From assembly GCF_000826145.2 (NCBI RefSeq), contig NZ_LN651337.1:1313945-1377944 (forward strand): a stretch of DNA of 64,000 nt. The letters run 5' to 3'. This document shows, one piece after another, positions 17,733 through 24,906 of this stretch (position 1 is the stretch's first letter; each line of letters begins with the position of its first letter). Source of the DNA: Sporosarcina koreensis. Its GTDB lineage: Bacteria > Bacillota > Bacilli > Bacillales_A > Planococcaceae. The notes below the pieces were generated by a model. The model was not told the DNA's origin. It searched no databases and saw only the letters and a program-made list of their open reading frames with translations. The translations under genes and the position numbers were made by a program.

Positions 17733-19472
17733 ATGCCCATGAAGATTGTGCGCTGGGCTGTGATCGTTCTGCTCGGCCTGTATCTCGGCGGCTCGATGAT
17801 CTTCTTCTTCACACCGATCCGGAATACGCCTGTATGGGCGATCCTGCTCGTATCCGCAGCCATGGCGGTGTTCGTCTGGCTCGCCCTCCGGTTCTGGCCG
17901 ATGCTTCGGGCGATGACGCGCGCCAAACGGATCAGCTACATTCTATTCGGCATACTGTTCCCGCTTTACATCGCCGCGAGCATCCGCGGGGAGCAGCCGT
18001 TCCTGACCGATAACCATATCGTCGTCATCCTGGCCGTCTGGCTCGGTGTCACGCTCGGGGTGCTGGCCATTGTTACTGCCATCATTTACGGAGCGCTTTC
18101 CGTGCGGCTGCAGCCGAAGGGTCAGCGGGTTTCCGTCTGGAAAGTGTTGCTGTATGCCCTCCCCACCCTGCTCGTCTCCGCCTATTTCCTGGCAGCTTTC
18201 TATCCGGGTGCGATGACGCCGGATTCACTGGCGCAATGGGATCAGGCGCTGACACACAAATATACGGACTGGCATCCGGTTGTCCATACGATGCTTCTGA
18301 GCGTTCTGCTGTCCATCTGGAAGTCGCCTGCCATCGTCGCGATCTTCCAGATCCTTCTGATCAGTGCGGCTGCCGGTGTCACCGGCCGCGCGCTGGAGGA
18401 AGCCCGGGTGCCGAAATGGGCGATCTGGCTCGTGCTGATCGTTTTCGCGATCAGTCCGGTCCATGCGATCTCTTCCATCACCCTCTGGAAAGATGTCGCT
18501 TACAGTGCCGCCCTGTTCCTGTTCTCGATCCTCATGTTCAAGATCGTGCGGACGGGCGGACGGGTGCTCGCCGGATGGCCGTTCCTCGCCCTGTACGCGC
18601 TGACCGGCTTCATGGTGATGTTTTTCCGTCATAACGGCTTCCCGGTATTCCTGATCGTGACGGCCTTCATCCTCATCATGTATCGGCCGTACTGGCTCAA
18701 GCTGTTCCCGGTGGCAGCTGTGATGGTGCTCATCTATCAGATTGTCGTCCATCCCGTCTATACGAAACTTGAAGTCCATCCGTCCGACCCGCAGGAGATG
18801 CTGAGCATCCCGACACAGCAGATCGCGGCCATCGTGACGGAAGGCGGGGACATCACGGACAAACAGAGGGACTACGTCAACCGGATCTTCCCGATCGACA
18901 AGTGGCATGAGAAATACAACCCGTACAGCGTCGACTCCATCAAGTTCTCGTGGGGCGACTACAACCGGTTCACGATCTATGACGACTGGGGCCGGTACGG
19001 GCGGACGTATCTCCAGCTCGTGAAACAGAATCCGGAGATCGCAGCGGGCGCGCTGTTCAGACAGACATCGCTCGTCTGGCAGATCAACCAGCCGGAAGAC
19101 GGGTATACGAGCAAATACGTGACGCATATCTACCGGAATAACGAGTATGGGCTCGTCAACCCTGTGCTGAATGAAGAACGCCGTCTCCATGCGTACAATT
19201 ATCTGAAAGACGCGGATGAGTCCATCCCGTTCCTGTGGCGCCCGGCCTTCTATACAGCACTTGCCCTGCTGTTCACGTATATCGCCTACTTGCGCAACAA
19301 CTGGCGTGCATGGCTGCTGCTGCTGCCGGTCGCATTGAATACGGGAGCCGTGTTTGTCGGCATCCCGGCACAGGATTTCCGGTACTTGCTGGCCAATTCG
19401 ATGATCATGCTGCCATTCCTGCTGATCAGCCTCGTGCCATTTGAACCGATGGAGGTGACTGACGATGACTGA
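17733..19472 (+). CDS. Polytopic membrane protein, DUF6020-like; candidate GT-C glycosyltransferase
   Basis: A 579-aa protein with about 11-13 membrane helices and an extracytoplasmic region around residues 330-510. The early loop GAMTPDSLAQWDQALTHKYT, with an Asp after the first large membrane block, is of the kind used by GT-C enzymes taking lipid-linked sugars. The best family match I recall is DUF6020. It starts at ATG 17733, four bases after the GT2 stop; the TTG at 17712 would overlap GT2. It overlaps the next gene by eight bases. By position it corresponds to ArnT or YfhO in three-component glycosylation systems and would transfer the flipped sugar to an envelope acceptor. Confidence 0.72.
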   Translation: MPMKIVRWAVIVLLGLYLGGSMIFFFTPIRNTPVWAILLVSAAMAVFVWLALRFWPMLRAMTRAKRISYILFGILFPLYIAASIRGEQPFLTDNHIVVILAVWLGVTLGVLAIVTAIIYGALSVRLQPKGQRVSVWKVLLYALPTLLVSAYFLAAFYPGAMTPDSLAQWDQALTHKYTDWHPVVHTMLLSVLLSIWKSPAIVAIFQILLISAAAGVTGRALEEARVPKWAIWLVLIVFAISPVHAISSITLWKDVAYSAALFLFSILMFKIVRTGGRVLAGWPFLALYALTGFMVMFFRHNGFPVFLIVTAFILIMYRPYWLKLFPVAAVMVLIYQIVVHPVYTKLEVHPSDPQEMLSIPTQQIAAIVTEGGDITDKQRDYVNRIFPIDKWHEKYNPYSVDSIKFSWGDYNRFTIYDDWGRYGRTYLQLVKQNPEIAAGALFRQTSLVWQINQPEDGYTSKYVTHIYRNNEYGLVNPVLNEERRLHAYNYLKDADESIPFLWRPAFYTALALLFTYIAYLRNNWRAWLLLLPVALNTGAVFVGIPAQDFRYLLANSMIMLPFLLISLVPFEPMEVTDDD

Positions 19473-19809
19473 GACCCGCACGACTTCACCGATCGGCATC
19501 GTACTGATGATTGCAGCCGCGTTCAGCACAGCGAGCGGACAGTTTTTCTGGAAACTCGCTGCCGGCGGCGGACTGTTCGACTGGCACTTGTGGGCCGGAT
19601 TCGTGCTGTACGGTCTCGGCGCTGTCCTGATGACCGTCGCCTTCCGTTTCGGCCGGCTGTCCGTGCTCCATCCGCTGCTGACGGTCGGCTACGTGATCGC
19701 CCTCATCTACGGTGTCGCCTTCCTGGATGAACCGCTCAGCCTTCCGCTGCTGGCCGGCACGGTCCTCATCCTGGCCGGCGTCTGGCTCGTAGGGGGTGAC
19801 AGTCATTAA
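19465..19809 (+). CDS. Small EamA/SMR-type membrane protein, first of a pair
   Basis: A 114-aa protein of four membrane helices. The segment ASGQFFWKLAAG resembles the first-helix motif of ArnE/ArnF and SMR proteins, and the last helix ends VLILAGVWLVG. ATG 19465 overlaps the upstream stop by eight bases, so translation is coupled. With the adjacent equal-length gene it probably forms a heterodimeric flippase for the undecaprenyl-phosphate-linked sugar, as ArnE/ArnF do. Confidence 0.75.
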   Translation: MTETRTTSPIGIVLMIAAAFSTASGQFFWKLAAGGGLFDWHLWAGFVLYGLGAVLMTVAFRFGRLSVLHPLLTVGYVIALIYGVAFLDEPLSLPLLAGTVLILAGVWLVGGDSH

Positions 19810-20140
19810 CTGGCTGCTTGCATTGATGCTGCTCGTCATGACATGGTGCGGCGCTTTCGGAGGCTATTTCCTGAAACTCGCGTCCGGCACCGATCTGAAG
19901 TTTGAACGTCCGGCGCTGATCCGCCGTCTGATCATCGGGCTGCTCAGTTACGGCGCAGGCGCTGTGCTCAATATTTTCGCACTGCGCTATATGGCATACA
20001 CGATCGTATTCCCGCTGACGTCGATCACGTACATCTGGACGTTCATCCTGTCCTATGTGCTGCTCGGCGAACCGATCACGAAGCGCAAGATTGCAGGTGT
20101 CGTGCTTATCATGGCCGGCGCCGTCTGTCTCGTGCTGTAG
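19796..20140 (+). CDS. Small EamA/SMR-type membrane protein, second of a pair
   Basis: A 114-aa four-helix protein, paralogous to the preceding one. The FGGYFLKLASG motif in helix 1 and YIWTFILSYVLLGEPIT in the third/fourth helices are typical of EamA halves. The frame opens with GTG 19796 inside the previous gene (14-base overlap). Neither this GTG nor later codons have an ideal ribosome site, so the exact start is uncertain, but coupling is likely. It is the last gene of the operon, before a strong terminator. Confidence 0.72.
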   Translation: MTVINWLLALMLLVMTWCGAFGGYFLKLASGTDLKFERPALIRRLIIGLLSYGAGAVLNIFALRYMAYTIVFPLTSITYIWTFILSYVLLGEPITKRKIAGVVLIMAGAVCLVL

Positions 20141-20148
20141 GAATGAAG

Positions 20149-20194
20149 AAACCGCATGGTATCAGGGGAGTGATCCTGACACCATGCGGTTTTT
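20149..20194. terminator. Bidirectional terminator between the glycosylation operon and galU
   Basis: Stem AAACCGCATGGT.TCAGG/CCTGA.ACCATGCGGTTTTT with T-runs readable from either side. The two transcription units converge here. Confidence 0.92.
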
Positions 20195-20207
20195 CTATTG
20201 CAGCTTA

Positions 20208-21092
20208 TTATTCCGTTTTCGCTTTGTAGTCTGCAAGCAGCCGTTCCATCAGGTCGAGGACGTCCGACTTCAGATCATCCCGTTCCAGTGCGAACGTCAT
20301 CGTCGTTTCGATGAAACCGAGCTTCTCTCCGACGTCGAACCGGCGCCCTTCGAACGCATACCCATAGACATCCTGCTGCGTGTTCAGTTTTTCGATCGCA
20401 TCGGTCAGCTGGATCTCGCCGCCTTTGCCGATCTGTTTTTCATCCAGAATGTTGAAGATTTCCGGCGTCAGCACATAGCGCCCGACAATCGCGAAGTCGG
20501 ATGGCGCTTCGTCCTGGCTCGGTTTCTCGACGAAATTGCGGACTTGCATGAGGCGGGAATCCGTCGTGACCGGGTCGATGACGCCGTACCGATGGATGTC
20601 TTCGTGCGGCACTTCCTTGACGCCGATGATGCTCGAACCGGTCGCTTCGTACTGCTCGATCAGCTGTTTGAGCGCCGGCTTGTCACTGCGGATGATGTCG
20701 TCGCCGAGCAGCACACCGAACGGCTCGTCACCGATGAAGTTCCGCGCGCACCAGATGGCATGTCCGAGGCCGAGCGGCTCTTTCTGGCGGATATAATGGA
20801 TGTCGACCGCCGCGGATTCTTTGACCTTTTCCAGCAGATCATATTTTTCCTTCTGCATGAGGTTCTCTTCCAGCTCGAGTGCATTGTCGAAATGGTCCTC
20901 GATCGCCCGTTTGCCTTTCCCTGTTACGATGATGATGTCCTCGATACCCGATTCGATCGCTTCCTCGACGATGTACTGGATGGTCGGCATATCGACGATC
21001 GGCAGCATCTCCTTCGGCATCGCTTTGGTCGCCGGCAGGAACCGGGTGCCGAGCCCTGCCGCCGGGATGATCACTTTCTTGACTGGTTTCAT
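20208..21092 (-). CDS. galU: UTP-glucose-1-phosphate uridylyltransferase
   Basis: A 294-aa nucleotidyltransferase making UDP-glucose from UTP and glucose-1-P. The N-terminus [18 protein letters not shown] is the nucleotide-binding signature, followed by [29 protein letters not shown], the VLLGDDII metal-binding aspartates, NFVEKP and [11 protein letters not shown] complete the family pattern. ATG 21092 follows AGGAGAGGATCCC. In Bacillus the equivalent gene is gtaB. It ends against the glycosylation operon, and its product is the likely donor for that operon and for glycolipid anchors of lipoteichoic acid. Confidence 0.94.
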   Translation of the reverse strand: MKPVKKVIIPAAGLGTRFLPATKAMPKEMLPIVDMPTIQYIVEEAIESGIEDIIIVTGKGKRAIEDHFDNALELEENLMQKEKYDLLEKVKESAAVDIHYIRQKEPLGLGHAIWCARNFIGDEPFGVLLGDDIIRSDKPALKQLIEQYEATGSSIIGVKEVPHEDIHRYGVIDPVTTDSRLMQVRNFVEKPSQDEAPSDFAIVGRYVLTPEIFNILDEKQIGKGGEIQLTDAIEKLNTQQDVYGYAFEGRRFDVGEKLGFIETTMTFALERDDLKSDVLDLMERLLADYKAKTE

Positions 21093-21124
21093 GGGATCCT
21101 CTCCTGTCCTTCTTCAATAGATGC

Positions 21125-21170
21125 AGTATAGCACAGAACGCCGGCCGGCATGCCTGATCAGCCGGCCGGC
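21125..21170 (-). promoter_or_regulatory. galU promoter with a GC palindrome over the -35 region
   Basis: Minus-strand extended -10 TGC-TATACT (plus 21125-21130), 33 bases before the start codon. Directly upstream, GCCGGCCGGC occurs twice (21140-21149 and 21161-21170), separated by 11 bases. Each copy is self-complementary and the two can also pair with one another; the downstream copy covers the -35 position. Confidence 0.55.
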
Positions 21171-21177
21171 CTGCGGT

Positions 21178-21263
21178 GAATTGTGTCAGGCTGCCGATAT
21201 ATTCGGCGATTTGTCCGATACGACGCGCCAAGTGTCCGATATCTCCGGTGATCTGTCCGATAC
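21178..21263 (-). repeat. Family A 21-bp repeat array with conserved end module, upstream of galU
   Basis: Core TGTCCGATA recurs at 21212, 21233 and 21254, exactly 21 bases apart; a degenerate fourth unit (TGCCGATA) is at 21192. The end nearest galU carries the terminal module of this family (about 21178-21213), with GCCGA-TATAT-TCGGC and GAATTGTG, matching the modules at 57.5-58.1 kb in the opposite orientation. Confidence 0.85.
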
Positions 21264-21310
21264 ACCTCCGCCAGCAGCCGGCGGATCGGACCCATGATTC
21301 CTTTGCCCCT

Positions 21311-21338
21311 TTGCACAGCCGGCAAAAACTAGTAAACT
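21311..21338 (+). promoter_or_regulatory. Promoter of the SLH-only protein
   Basis: TTGCAC (21311-21316), 16-base spacer, TAAACT (21333-21338), 36 bases before the TTG start. Confidence 0.5.
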
Positions 21339-21374
21339 GGGGCAAAGCGACAGATTCAAAGGAGGAACACTGAT

Positions 21375-21995
21375 TTGAAAAAAGAACTGTTTACCGCTGC
21401 GGCAGCCGGCATGCTTGCATTCACACTGCAGGCGTCCGTTTCACTCGCCGCCTTCACCGATGTCGGGTCCCGCTATAAAACTGAAGTCGACTACCTCGTC
21501 AGCCACAATTATGCCCAAGGTGTCAGCAGCACCTCATTCGGGACAAACCTGTCCATCAAACGGATCGATGCAGCTGTCATGGTCGCAAAAGCGCTCGGCT
21601 TCAGCGAATCGAGCACTCTGCCCGATGCCGGGTTCACTGACGTGCCGAAAAACCGGGCATGGGCTGTCAATGCATTGGCAGCCCGCGGTGTCATTTCCGG
21701 GAAGACTAAGACACAATTCGGCACGTCCGATACGATGACGCGTAACGAAATGGCGAAGGTCATCGCATCCGCATACGACCTGAAATTGTCGGTCGCCCCT
21801 CTCCCGTTCAGCGATGTGAATACGCGATTCGCCCCTTATGTCGGCGCACTCGTGGAAAACGGGATCACACAAGGGAAGTCGCCGTCCAAGTTCGGCGCAA
21901 CAGACCCGATCACACGCGGAGAATTCGCGATTTTCATCTATAAAGTCGAGGGGCTTTCGAAAATCGAGCCGCCCGAAGTGGAAGAAGTATCCTGA
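21375..21995 (+). CDS. Secreted protein consisting only of three SLH domains
   Basis: A 206-aa protein: signal peptide (about 25 residues, ending SLAA), then three SLH domains (FTDVGSRYKTEVDYL, FTDVPKNRAWAVNAL and FSDVNTRFAPYVGAL with their ITRGE-type helices) and a ten-residue tail. There is no effector domain. It starts at TTG 21375, nine bases after AAAGGAGG; no ATG is better placed. The domain signatures resemble the S-layer protein at 12-14.5 kb. A bare SLH anchor could occupy or cap cell-wall polymer sites or influence S-layer assembly; this is inference. Confidence 0.88.
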   Translation: MKKELFTAAAAGMLAFTLQASVSLAAFTDVGSRYKTEVDYLVSHNYAQGVSSTSFGTNLSIKRIDAAVMVAKALGFSESSTLPDAGFTDVPKNRAWAVNALAARGVISGKTKTQFGTSDTMTRNEMAKVIASAYDLKLSVAPLPFSDVNTRFAPYVGALVENGITQGKSPSKFGATDPITRGEFAIFIYKVEGLSKIEPPEVEEVS

Positions 21996-22062
21996 GTAAC
22001 CTTACAAAAAATAAGCCGGAAGACATACTTGCTCTCACTTGAAAAAAAGTTATCGAATGTGT

Positions 22063-22185
22063 TTGTGTTCTCTTGAAAGTGTGGTAAGATAGTAAGTGTA
22101 GGTAAACCCTGTTTTATCGAATATAGCACGAATTGTTGAGGCCGAAAAAAAGCCTGGAGACCCCCTGTGTCTCCAGGCTTTTTTA
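22063..22185 (+). ncRNA. Candidate small RNA with its own promoter and terminator
   Basis: TTGTGT (22063-22068), 16 bases, TAAGAT (22085-22090) would start an RNA near 22097. It would end at a perfect terminator at 22145-22185. The ~90-nt product contains no open frame with a ribosome site. The alternative is that the terminator simply ends the upstream SLH gene. Confidence 0.4.
22145..22185 (+). terminator. Rho-independent terminator
   Basis: Stem AAGCCTGGAGAC/GTGTCTCCAGGCTT with a short C-rich loop and TTTTTT tail. Confidence 0.9.
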
Positions 22186-22277
22186 TGTTTTCCACTGGTT
22201 TAGATTGGAAGTCCTATTCCCTTATCCGACCAATTTCACGTATACTTGACGCATACCAACAAGTAAGGAGTTTTTCC

Positions 22278-24800
22278 ATGTCATTCAAACGCACCCTGCT
22301 GTCGGGCATTGCGGCCGTCGCACTGTTCAGCTCTGCCCTGCTGCCAGCGGCGGACGCGGCGTCCGTGTCACAAGGGGTCTATCACACGAAGCAGGCAGTC
22401 AAGGTCAACGGCTATCCACAGACCATCAACCAGCTGAATGTTAATATGGCCAAGCCATACACCACCGTCGAGATCGGTCTGAACAACCCATTCCACAAAC
22501 TGGCCACGGTCAACTCACTCGCCACCGCCCACACGCAGATCAACCATCATGTCGTCGGGGCAGTCAATGCATCCCTGTTCCATTTCAAGAACGGCTATCC
22601 GAGTTACCTGCTTATGAACGATGGCATCATCCAGCATATCGGCGCGGTATCCACCAACTATAATGATTTCATGAAGACACCAGCTGCGTTCGGCGTGACG
22701 AACGGCAACCGGGGGAAAATCGGGAAATTCACCTTGTCTCCGACAATCGAACATAACGGCAAGTCTGTCACCATGACGTCTTTCAATCGGGTACGAAATG
22801 ATAATGAAAGCATCCTCTTCACATCGACCTGGCCGTATGCGACTACCCGGACGAACGGAACCGGTCTCGAAGTCGTCGTGACGACAACCAAGTCAGTCGA
22901 AGGCGGCTTTGCGCTCGGTGAGAAAGTGACCGGTACCGTCACCGCCATCCGTCCGCACGGCGAAAAGGACCCTGCTGCAGTCCCGGCAAATGGAAAAGGG
23001 TATGTCCTCTCCGCGCAAGGGACGGAAGCGGCCAAGATCCGGGATATCAAGATGGGCGATAAAGTATCCATCGCCTACTCGGTCGATGATACCTGGAAAG
23101 ATGCACGGTACATGCTCGCCTCAGGCCCGCTCCTCGTCCAGAACGGAAAAGTCGATATGACCATCGATCCGAATAGCCTGAAGGCGAAACAGCGCACAGC
23201 CCGCACGGCAGTCGCAACCGACAAGACCGGCCAGTATGTCTACCTCGTCACAGCCGATTCGGGAGTACGCGGCAAGAGTTCCGGCATGACGATGGCGGAG
23301 TTCGCCAACCACTTGGTTTCGATCGGCGCCTATAACGCCTTGAACCTGGATGGCGGCGGTTCGACGACGATGGTGACCCGGAAACCGGGCAACGTCTATC
23401 CGACGCTTGCCAACCGTCCGTCCGGCTCCATCGATCGTTCCGTCAGCGCCATCCTGGAAGCGGTCAGTACGGCACCGTATGACAAAGCGGCCACGATGAC
23501 TGCAAGCCAGGCGGAACCCGGACAAGTCGGCATCGGCGCATCCGTCGGGTTCAAAGTGAACGCAGCACTCGATCAATATTTAAACGTCGTCCGCAGCATT
23601 GATCAGAAAAAAGTGGAACTTCTCGCTGTCTCGAACGGCATCGGCCGAATTGAGAACAACCGGTTCATCGGCGAAAAAGCCGGCAAAGGCTCTGTCAGAG
23701 TAGGCTATGAGAATGCTGTGACGGATGTCCCCGTGACAGTTACGGATTCCATCGATGACATCGACCTGTCGCCGTCCGTCCTCATGCTCGGGACTGGAGA
23801 ATCGATCGAACTGAAAGCGTCCGGCAAGTCGAAGGACCAGGCCGTCATCTTCAATCCGGACGCCATTTCCCTGATGGCTTCCGGCGGCATCGGCACACTG
23901 GATGGGAAGGTATTCACAGCAGGGGCGAAAGAAGGCACCGGAACCATCACCGCCACATACGGACGTACGAAAAAAACCGTACAGGTGACAGTGACCGATC
24001 AGCCTGTCTCGCTCAGCTCGTTTGAATCGGACTCAGGTCTCAAGGCGACCGGCATTCGTGCCGAAGCTTCACTTGCTGCCGAAAAGTCGATCCAGGCCCG
24101 TGATGGCAAAGCGTCCGTACGCCTGAACTACGATTTCACCGCCAATAAGGAGGGCATCTCCGCCGCCTATCTGAACTTCACTGGCGGCTTGCCTCTCGCA
24201 TCCAGGCCGAAGGAACTCGGCGTCTGGGTCTATGGCGACGGCAATAAGCACTGGCTCCGCGGCTCGCTCCGGGACGGTAATGGCAAGGAAACCGTCGTCA
24301 ACTTCACCGCTGAAGACGGACAGGACTGGACAGGATGGAAGTACGTCACAGCCGCCATCCCTGCATCCGCTCCGGCTCCGCTGACACTCGATAAGATCTA
24401 CCTGGCGGAACGGTCATCGGCGAAGAAGGACAAAGGGTTCCTGCTGTTCGATCAGCTGCAGGCACGGTATTCATCCAAGCCGCATCAGGAACGCGCCTTC
24501 CAGCCGTCCGCTTCCGCACGGGCAGAACGTCAGGATAAGACATTCACCGTGAAATTCACCCAGGCGATGGACCCGGCCTATCTGACAGACCGATATGTTT
24601 ATTTGGAAGATGAATTCGGTGCACGCCAGACGGTTACCGTCACCCCAGCCGCTTCGGATGCGCGCAAAGTGACCATCCAGGCGCCGGCAGCCGGCTATGC
24701 GAAAAGCAAAAACTACCGTCTTGTCGTCACCCACTTTGCGAAGAACAAGCAAGGGGTCACCATGGTGAAAGACAGCATCACCGAATTCAAAGTGAACTGA
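22278..24800 (+). CDS. Secreted phosphodiester glycosidase (NAGPA) domain protein with Ig-like C-terminus
   Basis: An 840-aa exported protein. A signal peptide (residues 1-~27, ending ADAA) is followed by a region of about 400 residues. This includes the phosphodiester glycosidase domain (YVYLVTADSGVRGKSSGMT and the family core ALNLDGGGSTTMV near residues 350-360). The domain is related to the enzyme that uncovers GlcNAc-1-P diesters, and bacterial relatives act on phosphodiester-linked envelope sugars. The rest consists of Big/Ig-like segments, a carbohydrate-binding-like beta domain (around 570-740) and a final Ig-like domain. ATG 22278 follows TAAGGAG by seven bases. It precedes an LtaS-type synthase, suggesting teichoic-acid or cell-wall glycopolymer turnover, but the substrate is unproven. 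Confidence 0.8.
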   Translation: MSFKRTLLSGIAAVALFSSALLPAADAASVSQGVYHTKQAVKVNGYPQTINQLNVNMAKPYTTVEIGLNNPFHKLATVNSLATAHTQINHHVVGAVNASLFHFKNGYPSYLLMNDGIIQHIGAVSTNYNDFMKTPAAFGVTNGNRGKIGKFTLSPTIEHNGKSVTMTSFNRVRNDNESILFTSTWPYATTRTNGTGLEVVVTTTKSVEGGFALGEKVTGTVTAIRPHGEKDPAAVPANGKGYVLSAQGTEAAKIRDIKMGDKVSIAYSVDDTWKDARYMLASGPLLVQNGKVDMTIDPNSLKAKQRTARTAVATDKTGQYVYLVTADSGVRGKSSGMTMAEFANHLVSIGAYNALNLDGGGSTTMVTRKPGNVYPTLANRPSGSIDRSVSAILEAVSTAPYDKAATMTASQAEPGQVGIGASVGFKVNAALDQYLNVVRSIDQKKVELLAVSNGIGRIENNRFIGEKAGKGSVRVGYENAVTDVPVTVTDSIDDIDLSPSVLMLGTGESIELKASGKSKDQAVIFNPDAISLMASGGIGTLDGKVFTAGAKEGTGTITATYGRTKKTVQVTVTDQPVSLSSFESDSGLKATGIRAEASLAAEKSIQARDGKASVRLNYDFTANKEGISAAYLNFTGGLPLASRPKELGVWVYGDGNKHWLRGSLRDGNGKETVVNFTAEDGQDWTGWKYVTAAIPASAPAPLTLDKIYLAERSSAKKDKGFLLFDQLQARYSSKPHQERAFQPSASARAERQDKTFTVKFTQAMDPAYLTDRYVYLEDEFGARQTVTVTPAASDARKVTIQAPAAGYAKSKNYRLVVTHFAKNKQGVTMVKDSITEFKVN

Positions 24801-24805
24801 CCGAG

Positions 24806-24833
24806 CCCTGCAGCTTCCCGGCTGCAGGGTTTT
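24806..24833 (+). terminator. Terminator
   Basis: Perfect nine-base stem CCCTGCAGC/GCTGCAGGG followed by TTTTC, six bases past the glycosidase stop. Confidence 0.8.
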
Positions 24834-24906
24834 CATCTGCCGGAAAGCGCCTTTCTGCCAACATATGCTACAATAGGGGAATGAAATTGTCCGGAGGTGC
24901 CTACCT

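Noticed and set aside
18225..19529. 434-aa minus-strand open frame opposite the DUF6020-like gene
   Set aside because: Composition (Arg/His/Asp-rich) is typical of an antisense frame in GC-rich sequence; the sense strand has membrane helices and overlapping operon neighbours.
20055..21131. 358-aa plus-strand open frame opposite galU
   Set aside because: Antisense shadow that runs through a strong terminator and the galU promoter.
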